This document shows positions 1 to 12,560 of a stretch of 64,000 nucleotides of DNA, one piece after another; within the stretch, counting starts at the first letter, position 1; each line of letters opens with the position of its first letter. The stretch is from Monarcha castaneiventris obscurior. Taxonomy: Eukaryota; Chordata; Aves; Passeriformes; Monarchidae. Where the stretch lies: positions 7,121,501-7,185,500 of the forward strand of contig JAMPIT010000258.1 in assembly GCA_026261815.1 (NCBI GenBank). Direction: 5' to 3'. Under the pieces are notes generated by a model, which was not told where the DNA came from, did no database searches, and was given only the letters and a program-made list of their open reading frames with translations. A program made the position numbers and the translations under genes.

Positions 1-3000
1 TGTGTGTGGGTTAAAGATTTAATCCTTTATGTAAGATGAAAGGCACGGTAGGTTTCTGAAAGGGGATATGCATTCACTGAGCCAGAGAATAATTATAGCA
101 CAGTGAGTTACAAAATTGATGTTTCTATGTTCAGTTTCATTGTCTTGTTGTAGCCTGTGTCTTAATGGATTAATTATCCCTCCATTAGTGTGTTTACTCT
201 GGGAGGTGGAGTAGTACCTGCTTTCATTTATCTGACTTCTTTTTTAACTCTTTTATGAAACTTGTTTTTTATGAAATCATTTGATTGTGAAATTTCCTTT
301 TCCTAGATGAATAAAAGGTGAGGGGAAGAAGGAATAGGCACTTCAGGTTTGATTTGTATCTAGTTTTTATTGGATCTATTCAGGATTCAGAGTTTTGTAG
401 CATTGCTGATGTAGGTATTTAAAGGTAAAATTGTAATTTTTAACAGGGAAATTATATATGTAAATTGGTTTACATTTTGTTATAAACACTGGCTTGTTTG
501 TCTTGCCACATCCATTCTCTCACTGACTCAGTCACCTAATGTTTGCTTGAGACTACCAGGTGCTGGGTTTTGTGGTGTCAATCTCAGCAACTGTTATCTG
601 ATGTTTCAGTCTGTTTCTGCCTTGGAAACCTTTGAGAGCTTTGGACCTTGTTGAGATGATTGCTCTCTCCCCTTTGTCCATCCTTCCAGGAGAAATACCA
701 TCAGAGTGAGATTGTCAGAACAGCTGCCTGAGTATTGATTCAAAGGGTACAGGCAAGGCTTTAAATGAGCTGTAAGAACAGCAGATCTAAAAGGCTGGAA
801 CATTGGTCTGCTTATCCAGCAGCACCAGCTCCACTCCTTTTTCCATATAAGTATGCTTGATAAAAAGATGCAAAGAATTCTAACCTCATTCCAGCTTCTT
901 ACAGAGTTCTTCCATTTTTTTGTACCTGCTCTTTCTGTTCCTTATTTCTGGCTGCTGGTTATATTTAGTGTTGGTGTCAAAGTCAGTCTGTGAATCCTAC
1001 AGCAATGAAAATTTCCTTTCCTACATGGAATGAAATAAAGACTCACAATAAGCTCTTTCTGTAGCAGTTGCTCTAAACCAACTCTAGGTTTTTTGCACAC
1101 AGTTCTAACACGCTGCACTGACAACTTTATTAATATTGACATTAATTTTGCAGATTTCAGTTGCATGCTAAGATGAGGGGTTTGATGTGAGACTAGATCA
1201 TGTAAGGGAAGATTACACAAGGGGAAACATTGAGTGCTTTTATAAGCATTCATTTCTTCCAGGAAGTGAATCTTTGGTACCTGCTATACATCAGAAGCAG
1301 CATTCCTTGTCCTGTGGGTAGAAAATGGCCACAGCATGGTTTACTGTGGGACTGGAAGGGCATAGATGAGGGATGCTTCTCTCACTTTTCAAGGTGCTCT
1401 TTGGAGGAGCACAAAGGTGAGCTGGACTCCCCCTGGGACTTTTCCCTTCTTTGCACATCCACCATTTTGCAGATACAACCAGTGCACAGTGTGAAGGAGG
1501 CTTAAATACTGCATTTGATTTCATTAGATATCATTACACCTCCTTTAAAACAGGCAGGGTGTTGATAAAGAAAGAAGCATACATTCCATTATTTCTTTAA
1601 ATAACAAGAATGAACTCTTCAGCACAAGTGAAAGCAGACCATATGCCTTCCCTTTGGGTATCCCTTGGCACTGAGGTTCTGGCATCACAGTCCTTCGTGT
1701 AGAAGCCAGCAAAAGATGTTTAATGGCTTTCAGACTCCGAAATGAGTTCTGCGGCCATGTGTGTCCCTCTCCAGTTGTCTGAGGAGATGAGCTTGAATTA
1801 CAGCTCAGCCACTGCTGCCAAGTACTTTCCATTATTCCGGCAGACCAGGTTGCCAAGCAGGATTTATGGTCCTTTTAACTCAATATCAGGCGATGGAGCA
1901 GCATTGTGTGATACAGGCTGTATACCAGATATTCTTATCAATGGAACAGGACTCTCGAAAATCAGGGAGATAATCAAGTCTGTAACTCTCACATTGGTAA
2001 TTGGCACCACTCAGAACACAGTTAAATGTAAAAATACAAACTAGGTGCGCAGAAGAAATGACTTTGTTTTTGCTGTTGATTAAGTTACTATGCAGATCAT
2101 AAAAATTGCTTCCACATTAAGATTTTCTAACCTCCTTCCTTGCCCTCTGTCCATGAAATTTTGAATATGCCTGCAATACAGTAGCTCTTTTGATTGGGTA
2201 CAATCTTGATAATTACAACTGAATATTATTTTTAATCAGTTGTGATCTGAGATAAAGCTGGCTTTTGTATTGCTAATACTAATGAAAGTCTGAATATATT
2301 AAGCTTTATTTTTCATTCCTATGAACAAAGAGATAGTTATGATATAGAAGTAAACATTTACATTCAGCTGTAAAAGAACAATTGGTTTGGTTTTTTTGTG
2401 ATATTCATAGTTTAAGACTCAGTTTTAGCATGAACCAGAAGCCTATCTTTCCAGTTATTTATAGCCAGGGAAAAAAAAAAGCAAATCATTTTGGAGTGGT
2501 CTACATGTATTTGCAGAAAAGATAAGCTATATAACTGCCTGTGCTGTTGTATCTACTAATTTGAATATAATGAGCAAACTCTCACCTCACAAAAATTGGG
2601 TCCTGGGGGTTAACATATTAGCTTTTTATCTCCAGCACTATAAAAAATGTCATTGCCATGCCACTAATTATATTAAATAGTTACAGATATAAAATACATT
2701 GGAATAGTAGTTTAATAAGCAGACAAAAATAAATGGCATTGCAGCTATAATTTTCTTGATTCTGTTTTTCCCAAATATTACTGATTTATAAGATGTTTTG
2801 AACATCCTTGACAGGGATACAAGCAGCGTTGCTGACCTTTAGTGTGAGCTCAAAAACAACAGCTGTAAACCACAGGTAAATTAGAACATGGCTTATGTCA
2901 GTGTGATTACAGTACCTTTGTATAACCAAATAAAAATAAGAAACAATAAACCAAAGAGCAACATTTGTTCTTTACTGCTCACCACGAAGTACTCAATATT

Positions 3001-4660
3001 GAAGCAAATTATTCTTGTGTGATAAATAACTGCTGGTGGATTTTACTGGGTGTTGGACTTGGCTTCCAAAAACAGTTTATGCAAAGAACCCCTTAAAAAT
3101 CTATTTCTCTTCCTGTGTCTTTGCTAGACACAAGCTTCAATATCCTTTATGCTACATATGAATCTTAGATTCCAAAAGGTCTCTTTAATGGCATATCTGG
3201 TGCTCACTATCATGAATACATGTATGTTTTTCCTCCTCTATTTCATCTTATTACTTGAGAAAAAAGGCATTGAATTTATGTTATGAGGCAATCTAACTAA
3301 TGGCTAAATTAGTGGTATTCAGGGGACACCAACTAAAGCTAAATTTGTATTGATGTTTACAGTTTCCATTAGATTTCTGGATGACTAAAGAAACCAATTA
3401 TTAAGCTGATATAATGAGACCTGATATTCTTATGTTATTCTACCATCTCAGAGTGTGCTGAGAGAAGCCATCTCAAGTTCTGAAAAAAAAAATCCCCAGA
3501 AAATACACTCCCAACTGTACTAAACTCTTAGATAAATAAAACATGACTTGAGCACACCTATACTGGAAGCTCAACTGCTTTCTCACAGCGGTGTCAGTCT
3601 TCACAGTGTGTTCATGATTTGCTGGTAACTCCATGTTCAAATCTGTTCCTTTGGTTAGCTTTATCTGGGTTTAAACTTAAAGAAACCCTAAAACAACCTG
3701 CAAAGAAAGACTATTTCTTCTTCACTTTATTAGGAAGGACCCCAGAGCTGCTGCTTTCCCTCTGCCCCTTTCTCTGCAGCAATGGTGAGCTGCATCTGTA
3801 AGTTTCCATTGGATTTTTCCCATTTTTTGTGGGGAGTGAATGCCTCACATATTTTCTGTGGAGTGTCATTTTCTGTCCTAAATTGCATCCATTTGACTTC
3901 TTTGCTGGTATTTTTATTTGAAGCAAGAGAAAATACGAGGTTCTGGTAATGTACACTGGGGCTGAAAAGGACAGTTTTCAGTGAGGAAGTCTTTGGGGGA
4001 TTTTCCTGTTTGGAGGAATTAGGATTTGTTCCTCTATGGCAGCACTCATCAGAAATGTAGGATTTCTTTTCTCAGTTCCATGGAGCCATTTTGGTCTTTT
4101 AGATCAGCTCCAATTTCCCTTCCAGGGAAGTTTTAGTGGTTAAAGGTGATCAGGTGGAGGTTATATGACCTGCCTGTAGATTTTGGAAAGTGATGTGAAT
4201 TTCTCTGTGGTAGTTTTCTTCTTTTCCCTCCTCTGCCTTCCAGCACATGGATTGCACATTCCTGGAGCACCTGTGGAGGACAGGTATTCAGTGTTGGGCA
4301 CTGCAGGGATGGGATCATCTCCATCCTGGTGCCCATTCACTGGCAGAGATCCTTTTGTGAATGGATTCTCATCCCCACCATGGGCAGGTCAGCAGAAGAC
4401 CTGGGCCTGTGAAGATCTCTGCCTTTGTGCACACTATTCATTGTGCTCCTTTGACTCAAGGGCTGCTTTGGTTTGTGTAATTTTACAAGCTACTGAAGCA
4501 GGACCTATTGATATTTAAAAAATAATTAAAGCAGTCAGAGTATTGAGTATTAAAATGCTGCCTTTATGCAGTATCTACTTTTCATATTACAGCATAAGAT
4601 TTTCACTCTACTTTTGCTATTATGAATCCATTACATGTAAATGAATGAATACTATTGTTA
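1..4660. other. Non-coding unique sequence, nothing supported
   Basis: Read on both strands. It is AT-rich with stops in all frames, and the open frames (up to about 111 codons) have no recognisable domain and no paired splice signals. No CR1, LTR or long simple repeat is visible. It is probably intergenic or intronic. Confidence 0.6.
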
Positions 4661-4666
4661 ATAACC

Positions 4667-4728
4667 ATTTACAGCATACAGTGTTAAAGCTCCAAAGGAG
4701 CTATTAGAGTTTACTGTATGCTGTGAAT
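4667..4728. ncRNA. Pre-miRNA-like hairpin (candidate)
   Basis: The arm at 4667-4682 (ATTTACAGCATACAGT) pairs with 4713-4728 (ACTGTATGCTGTGAAT). This gives 16 base pairs with a single G-U wobble; 12 of them (4671-4682 with 4713-4724) are perfect Watson-Crick pairs. Inside, either AGCTCC (4688-4693) pairs with GGAGCT (4697-4702) around an AAA loop, or AAA/CTC on the left pairs with GAG/TTT on the right, leaving a loop of about 14 nt. The roughly 62-nt length, long lower stem and inner bulge suit an animal miRNA precursor. I do not recognise either arm as a known miRNA. It could also be a small MITE remnant or a chance inverted repeat. The near-symmetry means both strands fold, so no strand is assigned. 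Confidence 0.35.
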
Positions 4729-4951
4729 ATATATGAAGAACAATACACAGACCTCAGCTAAACCGTAATGAGTGCATTGACATAACATCAGCTTTGAAAG
4801 GAATCTAAGACCCCATAGCATGTGAATGGCAAAACAAAGAAGTTCAAGGTCCAGAGTCCTCTTCTTTAAATCACCCAGCTCCAGTGCTGTGTGATGGGTA
4901 TTATTACTGGTAACAGTTTTGCAGTGCTGCTGGTGATGGAGTATGCCCTGA

Positions 4952-4996
4952 TCACCTCTTGTAGTGTTTGGTTCACTGTGTCACCTCCTGTAGTGT
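4952..4996. repeat. Short direct repeat, 16-nt unit
   Basis: TCACCTCTTGTAGTGT at 4952-4967 recurs at 4981-4996 with one mismatch (TCACCTCCTGTAGTGT). The 29-nt offset suggests a local tandem duplication that has since drifted. Confidence 0.6.
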
Positions 4997-7675
4997 GGGA
5001 TGGCCCCCAGGTTTGGGTTATCCTGCATATCAGCATGCAGGGTGTACAGGGACATTCATAGCTTGTCTGGTTTGGAATATTTTAGGTAGAGCACAGTCTA
5101 GGTTTTGTGTACATAGCTGCATATTTGTCACAAGAGTGTAATGCGTCTGTAGCAAAGTTGGAGATTTGATAATACCTTCAGTAAAGATCTAAGTAAGTTC
5201 AGACATGCAACAGGCTTACTTCAAATCACTGCAATATGAACTTCTTCCACTTCTAAGACAAATCTGGAGACAGTTTTTTCAGCGGTTAAAAAACCTTTTG
5301 ACTCTTTGTTGGTTTGTTCTGACACTCCAGCGACAAACTTTATGGTACTGCCTCATTACCAGAGTGGTAGGGAACAGCTCAGAGGGAGCAACAAGAGCTC
5401 ACAAATTGCTTCAGTTCTTACATCCATTAGCCTGACCAAGGACTTCCAGTTCCTACTTTTTCAATTATATTTTGTGCTTTAGTTTATTGCTTTTGATTGC
5501 AGCATTAATCTGTTCTGGAGGAAATGTACTGAAATTCTTCACGTTCATTGACCACACTTAGGAATTACTGGAAATGGAAACTTAAATGTCTGTCCAAATT
5601 TGGTGCTAATTTCAATACCCTTGGCTTTTTACATTCATTTTTAAAACTCTTTTCCTTGGTGATGTTTTACTGACTTCCCAAAATATGAACCAGATTGTTG
5701 CTAGCTGGCACAGAGTTTCATGATGAAGGTCACTAAGGTCATCCTTTAATTTTAGATTCCTCTGAGCCAGTTGTAGCTTCTGAAAGTTTCCCAAGAGCCA
5801 GGAGCACTATCTAACAAGCAATCCTTGTGAAGTTCGAATCCTTGCTTTTCTGAAATTCAGGTGGAAGGCAAGCAGAAAGCAAAGTTTTGATCTTCAGAAT
5901 CCAGACACAATTCTCAAAACACTGACAGCTCCAGAGGATAATGCTGCCCAGAATTCTTTGACTGTCCATGGCTGTGTCCTGCAGAACTCAGTCCTGAGCT
6001 CCAGTGGCTTGGTAAAGGCAACGGTGACATTACATTTGAAATGTTAAGAACCAATTTTCCATCACACCGAAAAGGTGAAATTCTTCCTCTCATGATGTCA
6101 GAACATGAATTAAACTGGTTAAGCCAAAGAAAGGATAATTGCCCATAGGAATAAAAACAAAAGAAAAGGGAATGTCCCTCTGGTGTCAGTGATAAACTTC
6201 TTCAGGCCAGAACATGAATGAAATGGAGGGGTGCTGCAGCAAAGCTACTTTTCTGTTTGGGCATTAGTTGAAATAAAAAGGTAACAAATTTGCAGACAGA
6301 AACTTGCCATATTGGTCATTTATTTTTATAATTCTGGGAGGTATAAATAAAACATCTAAATAGTAAATTCATGGTAAGTCTGTTCTGTGCATATTTCCTC
6401 AGTTATATTGAAGGTGATCAATTAAAACAACTCCTCTCTGTAGTGTGTATTTCTGGTGCAGCAGGGTGTGCTCAGAGCTCCATGAACTTTTCTGCCACAC
6501 ACAGAGCCATCGAGGGCACTGTCAGAGACCAGCAGCAGTACCAGCCTTGTGCTGTGCTGGTACCCAGAGAGTTTTAACAAGTAGCAGGCCTGACAACCTC
6601 AAAAAATAAACACCTTAAAGCTCATACTCTCTCTTCATAGTTCATCTCTAGTCCAAAAGTAGTCTGTTATTTTAGTATCTGTTTTCTAAGCACGTCTCCT
6701 TTAATTAGGTCCTGTGCACTTCTCAGATTTGTTTCTTTGCCAATATTAAACTGTTTTCTCTATAGTGAGCAGATTCCAAGGCAGATGTCCAATCTTTTTG
6801 GATTTTGCTTAGTGATTGTAATAAATTTATTACTTCTTCCATGCAAACATAGAACAAAATTCTTTTGTTGAGCAACAGACCTACACTGAGTATCTGTGAA
6901 ACCATGTCAACACAGCAGGAGCTCGGAAGCACTAGTGGTAGTAACTTCCACTGTGGCATTTCCATGTGTTTTACTTCAGGTTTCTGGGGTTTTTTTTCTC
7001 TCTTCCATTTCTTTGGCCAAGAATTGGGCTCAAGCTTAAACTTCATATTATATGCACTCCATTCAAAAGTGTTCAAGGAAACTTGTTCAGGAGACTCCTC
7101 CAACAAACTCAATACCCAAGCCACTCAGAGTCTAGAGTGTAAATCAAGTGTATATCAATAAAAAGTTAGAACTAGCAAAGGGCAGAGGTAGATTGGATTA
7201 AGTCTGGATTATTGGAGAGTAGTCTTTCGGCAGATTTACTGTTAGATACACACAGAACCAGATTTTGTATTTCAGATCCCAAACAACTCAAACATGCTCA
7301 GGGAAAGACCAGAATGAGATTAGGCAGGAGGGATCAGGCTTTTGACTGTTATGCTGCTCTCTTTAAGAACTTCAAAAAGGAATAAGCAGAGAATAAGTGC
7401 CTGATTCTATTTGAAGTTGGTGCCATCTGAAGAGATGTGTTCCCAGAGGTGCAGGCTGCACATCTGTACCTTGAAGGAGTCTCTGCAGACCCATCAGCCA
7501 ATGCTGTACCTGTCAGCTCTCTGTATTGTACCTGGTTTTTACATATTATAAGGTCACATTCTGCGTTCTTTATAAAAGACATGTGAGAAAAAATTCCTGA
7601 ACTATTATTGGAGGAATCTGCTATTTTTCTAATAGATAGAACCATTGTGAAAATCAGCTTCAATTTATGGGTTAT

Positions 7676-7712
7676 TTATGCATCATAAGTCCCTTTTTAT
7701 GCATCATAAGTC
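7676..7712. repeat. Short direct repeat, 16-nt unit
   Basis: TTATGCATCATAAGTC occurs at 7676-7691 and again, identical, at 7697-7712, an offset of 21 nt. The unit also contains a quasi-palindrome (TTATGCATCATAA). It looks like a recent small duplication. Confidence 0.7.
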
Positions 7713-9479
7713 TCTACTGTGTCTGTCAGACCTACTGGCCATACATGGGGCCATTCCCAATGTATGTGCAGTGGTTTGACTGGCTTTGTTTCCAGGCTGG
7801 AGAGGCCTTGGAGCAGCACCATTCCCAGGGCCACCACTCTCCTTAGCACTGACCATGCTCAAAGGGGCCATTGTGCAAACCCACAAATTCAATCAGCGTG
7901 CCTGAATGGACATATTTACACATGGGGAGAGCATTCAGGACCCTACTGAGCCCCACCAGGTTGTGTTGCTGTCAGGCAATTAGCTTCCCAAAAGAAAGAA
8001 AATTGAAATGTGTCATTTAGGCCATTCTGTGCATTGTTTGCACATACAGGAAAGGAGAACAAAGTGCATGCTCTTAACAGCTAACAGGAAGAGTATTTGT
8101 TTGTTTTCTCTTTGTCCCTGTTAAGGCACTCTCAACATGCCAGAGCTGAGAACCTTTAATTTATCACCTTCCTGTGCTTGGGGCTTTATTGCACTCATTG
8201 CTTAAGCTAATGCAGGTGGTCGTGCCCTGCTTTGCAGCTGCTTTTGCTGTTCCTGGTGGTTGCAGTTCAGCTTTTTTTGCTCTGCTTCTGTTTCTTAGAC
8301 ATAGAAATTGATGCTTCAGTTTATTTCATTTGCATTAATCAGTCTTTTATCATTTTATTGCCACTTCTCTGCTGTGACTCTAAAGGAAGAACAATGTTTA
8401 TTCCCTCTGCCCAGCAAGGTTTAAAACTGATTCTCTGTGCTACAATCGTTCTTTGTTTCTTTATAATGCGGCTTCATCTATTGTTTACAGTGCATTTATG
8501 AGCAGCAGAGACCTGATGCCTTTTAGCACTAAATGCCTTCATTCTTTCTAAAAGTCTCCTTGTGTTCTTGTAAAGCACTAAGTATCCTGGTGGTGTTTGA
8601 AAAAAGGGTCACGATTATGAGCACAACAGAGAGGAAGAAAACTGTCAGTCTAAAAATGGTTCCTCTTACTCAGCAAATCCCCACTCCCTGGATTCTGAGC
8701 CATTGGATGGTAGTGGCACAGAAAGCTTCTGGTAATCTTTATTGCACCTGTTCACACTGCAAAGTCAATATATCTCTGAGGGCTTAAGCTGGATTGCACT
8801 TTGATCACACGTGTTGGTATCTATAGCTCCAATCTGGAAAGGAGCTGCTGCAGGTAGAGTACAATATTAATTATCAATAAGGTAATCTAGGGGCTCAGTT
8901 CTATTTTCAGACACTATTTAGGTACCTCAGGAACCAGGATCTCTTGGCTTTTTCACAGCAGTGGGATTTTACAGGGATTTTTTGAAGATAGTGAGTGTAG
9001 TCATGTGGTGAAAGCATGTTGTTTACAAATAACTCACACAGGGTTGGAGCCGGGTACCCCCATAACAGAAATTGTGTGGTGGTCATTAACAGGAAGGACT
9101 ACAGTTAGATTTACATTAAATTACACTGAAGAAAGTGATACCAAATTCCAGCCATTCCCATGCAAAGAGATGAAGGGTGAAATTAAAATTTTGCTGAAAA
9201 TAGTATGCTAATATGGAAATTAAGGTCATTAAATGAAAGGGAGTATGAAGAAACAAAACAATCAACTTGATATTAATTTTTTTAATACTAAAAGTTACAG
9301 CTTGAACATTCAAAGGGCTTTTCAGACAGGGTATGTGAACTGTTTGCATTTTCATGAAGCCAACTTTAAAATAATGTCCTTCCTGATTAGCACAGTGAGC
9401 ATCATTGCATTTAATTGGGTAATGACCTCTGCTTAGTGAATGTTATAAACTGGAGTGAAATTTGAAAAGAGGTACAATA

Positions 9480-9790
9480 GCAAGCTGCAGTAATCATGTT
9501 TCTATTGGTATTGCCAATTGAAGATCATGAATGATAAACATTAAACCACAACATGTAAACAGTTTTTTCCCTGCAGAATTTAGGCTCAGACTGATCACTT
9601 GTCTCTCTTAATATGATTTGTCCTGGCTATTGAAAACAAGGACTCCTCCCTCCCCCGATATCTCTTCTAATGTAATTAGCATCTAGTCAATAATGTTCAG
9701 CATTTCATTTTACCGCTTTAATTAACAAATTCAATTTGTTCAAACCGCTGTGAAAACAAATTAAAAGCCCAGTGAATAAAAACCTTAGTG
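9480..9790. promoter_or_regulatory. Candidate conserved non-coding element (homeodomain-motif rich)
   Basis: The block holds TAATTA at 9673-9678, the palindrome TTAATTAA at 9718-9725, and the inverted repeat AACAAATT-C-AATTTGTT at 9724-9740, followed by a second AACAAATTAAAAG. Clustered homeodomain cores of this kind are common in vertebrate developmental enhancers. Conservation is inferred from motif content, since no alignment was possible. Confidence 0.35.
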
Positions 9791-11005
9791 CCAGAGATGT
9801 GTCTAAGGTGTTCACCAACTCTTCCTCTGTTAAGAGAGCATCTTGTGTGGTTTCTTTCCCTCTGTGAAGATGATGGGGATTTTCAAAACTTGGTCTGTTT
9901 TTTTTCCGCTGGAGCAAGTTCAGATTCAGTGTGGTGGGGTTTGTCTGGGTTTTTAATTCTGACAGAGATGGTTTCACACCAAATGCCAAGTCCAAGGAAC
10001 AAAGCAAGGCTGTCCTGTCATGGTGAATACACTGTGAATGTTGAACATTTATTTTTAAGCATTTCCAAATGTTCATCACCTTGGCTCTTGCTGCGCCTCT
10101 CCCAGTCTGCACCAACAAGTGCAAGACAGATTTTTGGTGCAAATGCAGCAGAGTCTGTACAGCCACAGCTGCCTCCAGAGCACCTTTGAGGGAGTGGAGT
10201 CTCCTGAGGCTGCAGCACTGGCTACCCGTGTTGGTCTCACACCTCTCCTGTCACCACCTGGGAAGCCACCAAGGCTGTGACAGCCTCTCTGTCCCATATT
10301 GTCATGCTTTCCTTTTAGTTTTTCCCCCAGTTTCTTTTGTAGACGACAGCATTTATTGTACAAACATTGTCAGAGCTCTGGAAAGGTTGAAACAATACAG
10401 ATTGAGTTTAATAACTACTGTAAATGTCCCTCAAACTTGGTCAACAGACCAGCGTGTATTTATATGCACAATAAACACAAACACAGGCAACCCCCATACG
10501 GCTGTTTGGAGGTCGGCCTTCCCTTCCCAAAGAAGGTCACTGGCAACTGTGGGCTTTCTGCCAACATGCAGCATTTAGCTTTGCAATATTCATGCAATGG
10601 CTTTTTAATATTTACAGCTTTAGATTTGACACAGCTCTCCTTACATATTCTGATTGCTTTGGCTTTTTCCAAGACCTTCCCGAGGTGGCTGTTTGAGAAA
10701 CACATTTAAGAGAGCAAATGTTAGCTACTGAGCAGTGCTGGGGTTGGAAATTGAGGCTGCTGAGGTGAGTGTCACACCTCCACCAGCCAGAGGGGCTGAA
10801 GAAAATCTGCTAGTTTGGATTTATTTTGCAGACCAACATGGAAGCAGTGGACTGTGCACACGGGCTCCCTGTGCTCTTGGTTCGTGTGGGTGCTGTGGTG
10901 TGTACCACACCATGAAGTGTAGGCTATGAGTCTCTCCTCAGCTGTGGGTCTCATTTGAGTGCCTCTCTTTTATCTACCCCTGTATAATGTGTCTAACTGC
11001 AATAA
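9791..11005. other. Non-coding stretch, several overlapping chance frames
   Basis: Overlapping open frames of 130-170 codons occur on both strands between 9.7 and 10.7 kb. The local base composition is less stop-rich, which explains several frames being open at once. None shows a domain, a signal of codon bias or a consistent splice structure. No repeat was recognised. Confidence 0.5.
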
Positions 11006-11200
11006 CATAGAATCAAAGTCACGGAGTGGTTTGGATTGGAAGGGATCTTAAAGACCACCTTGTCCCACCCCCTGCCATCGGTAGAGGGGCCTTCCACTAG
11101 ATCAGGTTGCTCAAAGCCCCATCCAACCTGGCCTGGGACATTTCCAGGGAAGCAGCATCCCCTGCTTCCCTGGGAAACCTGTTCCACTGCCTAAACCACT
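11006..11200 (-). mobile_element. CR1 LINE, 3' fragment
   Basis: The plus strand begins CATAGAATC and runs through GGTTTGGATTGGAAGGGATC, ACTAGATCAGGTTGCTCAAAG and CCATCCAACCTGGCC. This is the complement of the avian CR1 3' UTR, so the element lies on the minus strand. It is 5'-truncated, as is usual for CR1, and carries no open reading frame. An internal segment at 11144-11173 has become a perfect hairpin, which is not part of the usual family sequence as I know it. Confidence 0.92.
11144..11173. repeat. Perfect 12-bp hairpin inside the CR1
   Basis: CCAGGGAAGCAG (11144-11155) is the exact reverse complement of CTGCTTCCCTGG (11162-11173), with the loop CATCCC between them. The stem extends outward by a further G-U pair and two T-A pairs. 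Typical CR1 copies have only an imperfect quasi-palindrome here. Confidence 0.85.
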
Positions 11201-12378
11201 GAATATCAATATATCAATCGGATGTCTTTGAGAGATTTAGTTAAAATTGGCTAGTGGGTACAGTGATGATACAGAAGACTGACAGATTGGAAGCCAGGCT
11301 AAAACAGACCTTCAATTTTCTGTGTTTGCCTTTGCAGTGCCCTGTAGATGATTTGCTATTTCTGAGTTTGGAAATATGTAGCCTTTACTACTCCATTGAG
11401 TTCATCTCCACTTTTATGCGTTCTGAAGTTTATTACACTGCAATTGACCATCATATTTGAAATTCTTTTTAATATGTTCACTCCTAAAATTGATCTAGTA
11501 TTAGCTAGAACTTTACCTGTTCATGGTTGTACAAGAAAAATGGTAGTATTTACTGCAAGCTGAAGTCTGGAGGAAGTGAACTACTGAAACCTGATACCTT
11601 GTGATGAGCGAGAATATAAAGTGAAAAGCATGATCATGTATTAATGTAAACAAATGGATGCAAGAGCTTTCTGAGATCCTCAAATGAGGATGTTTAGAAA
11701 ATTAATTGTCGTATTGTCCACTCTAATTTCTCTGCAGTGGAGTCACCAATCCCTAGCTTTCATTTAAAATTGCCATTATAATATTTAGCGACACATGCTG
11801 GTGGTGTTGCCTGAGCAAATCTGTGTCTAGTGATTGCCTCTCTGCTCAGTTATGTATAGCTCATGCCTCTCTGTCTCTCTCGGTTTCCTTTATTTTCTCT
11901 TCTCTTTTTTTTTTTTTCAAATGTAACCTCATGCCAAATGGTATAAATTATCCAACCATCTGTCCCCCTTCTTCAAAACCCTGAGGGAAAATAGATCTGA
12001 AGTGTAGCTCATTTTCACCAAAAATGCCAGTTGTAATAGATCCTGAGTTTTGTGTCCACTCGTCTTCTAACTGTTGGGAAATCTCATAGCCTTGAATTTT
12101 TTGGTAGCTATGTCGGACCCTTTAATTAGCAGGTGGCCAGTTGTGCCCAGATCAGGAATGGCAGCAGGTCCTGGACCTTCTGGTTTTAATCTCACCTGTG
12201 ACCAGTAGAGGAGCTCCCCCTGCCTGCTACTTCTACAGCATTTTTAAGTGGATGAACCATTCATATTTTCCAGATATTTTCTTTGAGGTTTAAATAATTT
12301 CATCTAGTTATGTATCTGCCCCCCCGCCCCTTAATTTTCTGTCTTGTAAAATAATAATAAGGAAACTGATTTTGCTGC
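11201..12378. other. Non-coding unique sequence, possibly conserved in part
   Basis: No gene or transposon was recognised. The interval includes a T13 run at 11905-11917. The text around 11700-12060 is AT-rich and free of repeats, as conserved non-coding DNA often is, but there is no strong motif cluster to rest a call on. Confidence 0.45.
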
Positions 12379-12560
12379 ATGAGTCAATTTGCAAATCAAG
12401 CAGCCTTTACGTTATTTCCCTGTCTGCTGAGTTTCTGCGCCACGTTTCGCTGTCTCGCGTTCAGCTTTCCTCTAGTCTGTCTTTCTGACTTGTCAGCTGA
12501 AGCTGAAATGCTAATTGAAATCGAATGGGCCTGTCAACTGTGCTGCTCTCCCCCGGTGTG
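12379..12560. promoter_or_regulatory. Candidate regulatory element, CpG-enriched with POU palindrome
   Basis: ATTTGCAAAT at 12387-12396 is a perfect palindrome reading as an octamer-like POU site on both strands. The next 150 bases contain a cluster of CpGs (ACGTT, GCGCCACGTTTCGC, CTCGCGTTC, ATCGAA, CCCGG). This is unusual against CpG-poor flanks and suggests constraint or an unmethylated regulatory element. A 61-codon plus frame here is probably incidental. Confidence 0.35.

Larger units (their letters stand above)
4729..9479. other. Non-coding unique sequence with minor repeats only
   Basis: No gene or recognisable transposon was found. Two small direct repeats are listed separately. The stretch around 8290-8350 contains a CATTTGCATTAATCAG POU/homeodomain-like motif, but the neighbourhood is otherwise ordinary. 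The 133-codon minus frame at 6723-7124 has no domain I can recognise. Confidence 0.55.

Noticed and set aside
5832..5841. GTTCGAATCC, a perfect tRNA-type B-box
   Set aside because: The flanking bases do not form a T-stem, no A-box lies at the right distance, and no cloverleaf can be drawn.
10069..10578. 169-codon plus frame with an apparent hydrophobic start
   Set aside because: It overlaps equally open frames on both strands in a stop-poor patch, has no domain, and shows no sign of codon constraint.
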